The translations under genes were made by a program, and so were the position numbers. From Chitinophaga arvensicola (GTDB lineage Bacteria > Bacteroidota > Bacteroidia > Chitinophagales > Chitinophagaceae), in contig NZ_FOJG01000001.1 in assembly GCF_900110835.1 (NCBI RefSeq), positions 2,119,022 through 2,183,021 on the forward strand: a stretch of 64,000 nt of DNA, given 5' to 3'. The notes below the pieces were generated by a model that saw only the letters and a program-made list of their open reading frames with translations, made no database searches and was not told the DNA's origin. Below, piece after piece: positions 63,101 to 64,000 of this stretch (the stretch's first letter is position 1; each line of letters starts with the position of its first letter).

Positions 63101-63686
63101 ATTGTATAAAGACAGAGATGGCAACGGCGTTATTTCCAACGGGCAGAATACGCTGGCTGATCACGGCGATCTGTCGATCATCGGCAACAACCGGCTGGCC
63201 CTGCAATATGGCATCAACGGCGCTGTAGGATATAAAAACTGGAGCTTCTCTTTTGTATTGGCAGGTGTGGGCAAACGCGACCTGTGGTTAAGCAATAACC
63301 TGACGTTCCCCTACAACTATGAGTTTGGTACCATCTACGCGAATCAACTGGATTACTGGACGCCCAATAATCCGGACGCACACTTTGCGAGAATTTATGC
63401 CAAAGCTGCGGGTAATTCAGCTGTGAATAAACTGGTGCAGTCCAGGTACCTGACCAACGCCGCTTACCTGCGGGTGAAAAGTATTGGCCTGAGCTATGGC
63501 CTGCCACGGGAATTATTGCAGAAAGCCGGTTTCAGCAGGCTCCAGGTGTTCTTTAGTGGAGAAAATCTTTTCACATTCAGTAAGTTCCCAAAAGGCCTTG
63601 ATCCTACCTCTACTGCCGACAAGGGTTATGGCATCAGTTATCCGATGATGAGGATGTTCTCTTTTGGTCTTAACGCTTCCTTCTAA
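60177..63686 (+). CDS. SusC/RagA TonB-linked receptor with STN domain (module 3)
   Basis: 1169 residues from ATG 60177 (an ATG at 60231 removes 18). The N-terminus has the long pre-signal stretch often seen in Chitinophaga (FKPYFLSKKLLCMKLTALVF) before cleavage near TQGQ. STN domain VNVKNTPLEKVLNTFRKQSG to about residue 145, carboxypeptidase-like domain (ITGKITDAGGIPLVGATVVL), plug start (DEIVVVGYGSQKKANLTSAV) and the barrel ending FGLNASF. SusD follows ten bases later. Confidence 0.93.
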   Translation: MNRSNHHGPLLTCLNLKFMIHLYSYYQRGFKPYFLSKKLLCMKLTALVFLTICLQLSAKTQGQNVSVNVKNTPLEKVLNTFRKQSGYDFWFDSQLLSKGNNVNLSLQNMPVEKALDACFAGQPFEYEVVDKTIIIREKKVVREKATPLPVDFTITGKITDAGGIPLVGATVVLKGSNKGTAADAAGHFSLHIPDNTGVLVITFIGYETMEIPVPRSGKLEVVLQLKDKKIDEIVVVGYGSQKKANLTSAVNTVKMDDIAANRPTSTTGTLLQGIVPGLQITSGTGEPGGGFTFNIRGTTSINGGGPLILVDNIPFNGPMNMINPNDIETVTVLKDAGAAAIYGARAAFGVILITSKKGAKNGKIKFDYSNNFTFSTPSSIPKKASPLATVQAYKDMGYGAYWTGQNVDKWLQFLNDYNADPSKYPQGYTMDAGLRYQLAESDVIGQLFDRSGKQQMHDLAISGGSDKTAYRISLGTVNEDGIMVTNADSYKRYNLKSYFSADVTKWLTTQLDVGYYSSTKSDPNSSWLWNTASNSPSYVPLADTMTINGILYPTGTPKNLLLNAVPTKDRLNDIRLLGKVIAKPVKDLTITGEYLYDNLREIYTSYNKSFDYADISEFVRKTTVPVNNAAYYNFNQMDERRTMNIYANYLRSFGKHNFTLMAGYNQDQFHRESINVNKTQMISADLPSISTAVGDLTAGDAFSEWSVMGFFGRLNYDYKGKYLFEINGRADGSSKFPENHRWGYFPSASVGWRVSEENFMQRLKPVLSELKLRASYGEVGNQDIDPYKFMDAMSPYLTGWLANSTRPTTLTAPGLVSPNFTWETVRTLNLGMNTELFANRLSVSVDWYRRQTLNMLTSAIQLPAVLGTGAPLQNAANLQSQGYEIVIGWKDKIGDLEYQISGNLYDFRSKITKFDNNKAGSLSTYYVGSDFNEIWGYTTDRLYQSSDFNNGVIKGGIPGQIRNGSSIVTPNPGDVLYKDRDGNGVISNGQNTLADHGDLSIIGNNRLALQYGINGAVGYKNWSFSFVLAGVGKRDLWLSNNLTFPYNYEFGTIYANQLDYWTPNNPDAHFARIYAKAAGNSAVNKLVQSRYLTNAAYLRVKSIGLSYGLPRELLQKAGFSRLQVFFSGENLFTFSKFPKGLDPTSTADKGYGISYPMMRMFSFGLNASF

Positions 63687-63696
63687 TTTCTTCAAC

Positions 63697-64000
63697 ATGA
63701 ATACGATGAAACTAAAAATATTCCCACTGTTCTTTATCCTGCTCGTTTCTGCCTGTAACAAGGATTACCTGACAAAGCTGCCGTTGGATAAAATGACAGA
63801 AGCCACCTCCTTTAAAACGGCCGATAACTTTAAAACTTATATGCAGGGTTGCTATGAGTATTTCCCTTACTATAATGTGGATGTGCCCTCCGGAGAATAT
63901 AATTCTGATAACATGGTCAATGGCTACAATGTATCAAATAAATCTCCCTATGCTTTCCAGCAGAAAATTATACCTACTGCTACCAGTAATTCCGGATGGG
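63697..64000 (+). CDS. SusD/RagB lipoprotein (module 3), cut by the window end
   Basis: The first 101 codons are seen. Lipoprotein signal with lipobox LVSAC (Cys20), then NKDYLTKLPLDKMTEATSFK, the usual SusD N-terminus with the helix that begins the fold. Partner of the SusC directly upstream. The rest lies outside the window. Confidence 0.9.
   Translation, partial: MNTMKLKIFPLFFILLVSACNKDYLTKLPLDKMTEATSFKTADNFKTYMQGCYEYFPYYNVDVPSGEYNSDNMVNGYNVSNKSPYAFQQKIIPTATSNSGW

Noticed and set aside
1..64000. CRISPR arrays, insertion sequences, integrases, rRNA
   Set aside because: Looked for and not seen: no regularly spaced repeats, no transposase or integrase motifs, no rRNA-like stretches. Reading by eye could miss a degenerate element.

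Overview
The window comes from a member of the Bacteroidota, most likely Chitinophaga or a close relative in the Chitinophagaceae. This rests on four SusC/SusD pairs (the last cut by the window edge), three ECF sigma/FecR anti-sigma modules that feed SusC proteins carrying an N-terminal STN domain, a GH92 enzyme, LytS/LytTR regulation, and promoters resembling the Bacteroidota -7 box TAnnTTTG. No insertion sequence, CRISPR array, rRNA or integrase was seen. One tRNA, tRNA-Asp(GTC), is present.

Layout. 1-387: the 3' end of a lantibiotic-dehydratase/thiopeptide-type protein, with a near-perfect 19-bp inverted repeat inside the coding sequence. 586-2280: a secreted PQQ-type sugar dehydrogenase and its cytochrome c. 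2403-5894 (minus): an 1163-residue tailspike-like mosaic (tail-fibre-like N-terminus, parallel beta-helix, PKD-like domains, esterase) without a signal peptide. 6130-9419: an ABC exporter and a phosphoserine phosphatase fused to a SerA remnant and an ACT domain. 9478-11181: a quinone reductase-like flavoprotein, a Crp/Fnr regulator and a beta-repeat protein. 11187-21948: a glycerol/glycerophosphodiester locus (GlpR-like regulator divergent from glpD, glpK, glpF, a GDPD lipoprotein and a SusC/SusD pair). 21986-26017 (minus): a GH92 enzyme and a LytS/LytTR two-component system. 26187-28324: a DUF4395 membrane protein coupled to a cysteine-desulfurase-like enzyme. 28477-32608: small and orphan genes, an archaemetzincin lipoprotein, tRNA-Asp and endonuclease V. 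32921-41103: ECF module 1 with SusC/SusD and a glycosidase-like lipoprotein. 41175-46200: single housekeeping-type genes (patatin, beta-propeller, SRPBCC, DUF1772, ADP-ribosylglycohydrolase). 46320-55311: ECF module 2 with SusC/SusD, an extracytoplasmic alkaline-phosphatase-superfamily phosphodiesterase and a PhnZ-like HD oxygenase. 55357-58224: SMI1/KNR4-like, metallophosphoesterase, SRPBCC and MazG-like genes. 58309-64000: ECF module 3, truncated inside its susD.

How the genes work together. The theme is uptake of complex extracellular substrates. In the three ECF modules, ligand binding by the SusC receptor is expected to signal through its STN domain to FecR, releasing the sigma factor to transcribe the locus. 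The glycerol locus differs: its SusC has no STN domain and there is no sigma/FecR pair, so control probably falls to the DeoR/GlpR-type repressor. Two loci pair SusCD with phosphoester chemistry rather than glycosidases (GDPD plus Glp; NPP-like plus PhnZ-like HD), which suggests substrates such as glycerophosphodiesters or phosphonate-bearing molecules. That reading is an inference and no substrate is shown by the sequence. The most unusual single gene is the tailspike-like mosaic at 2403-5894.
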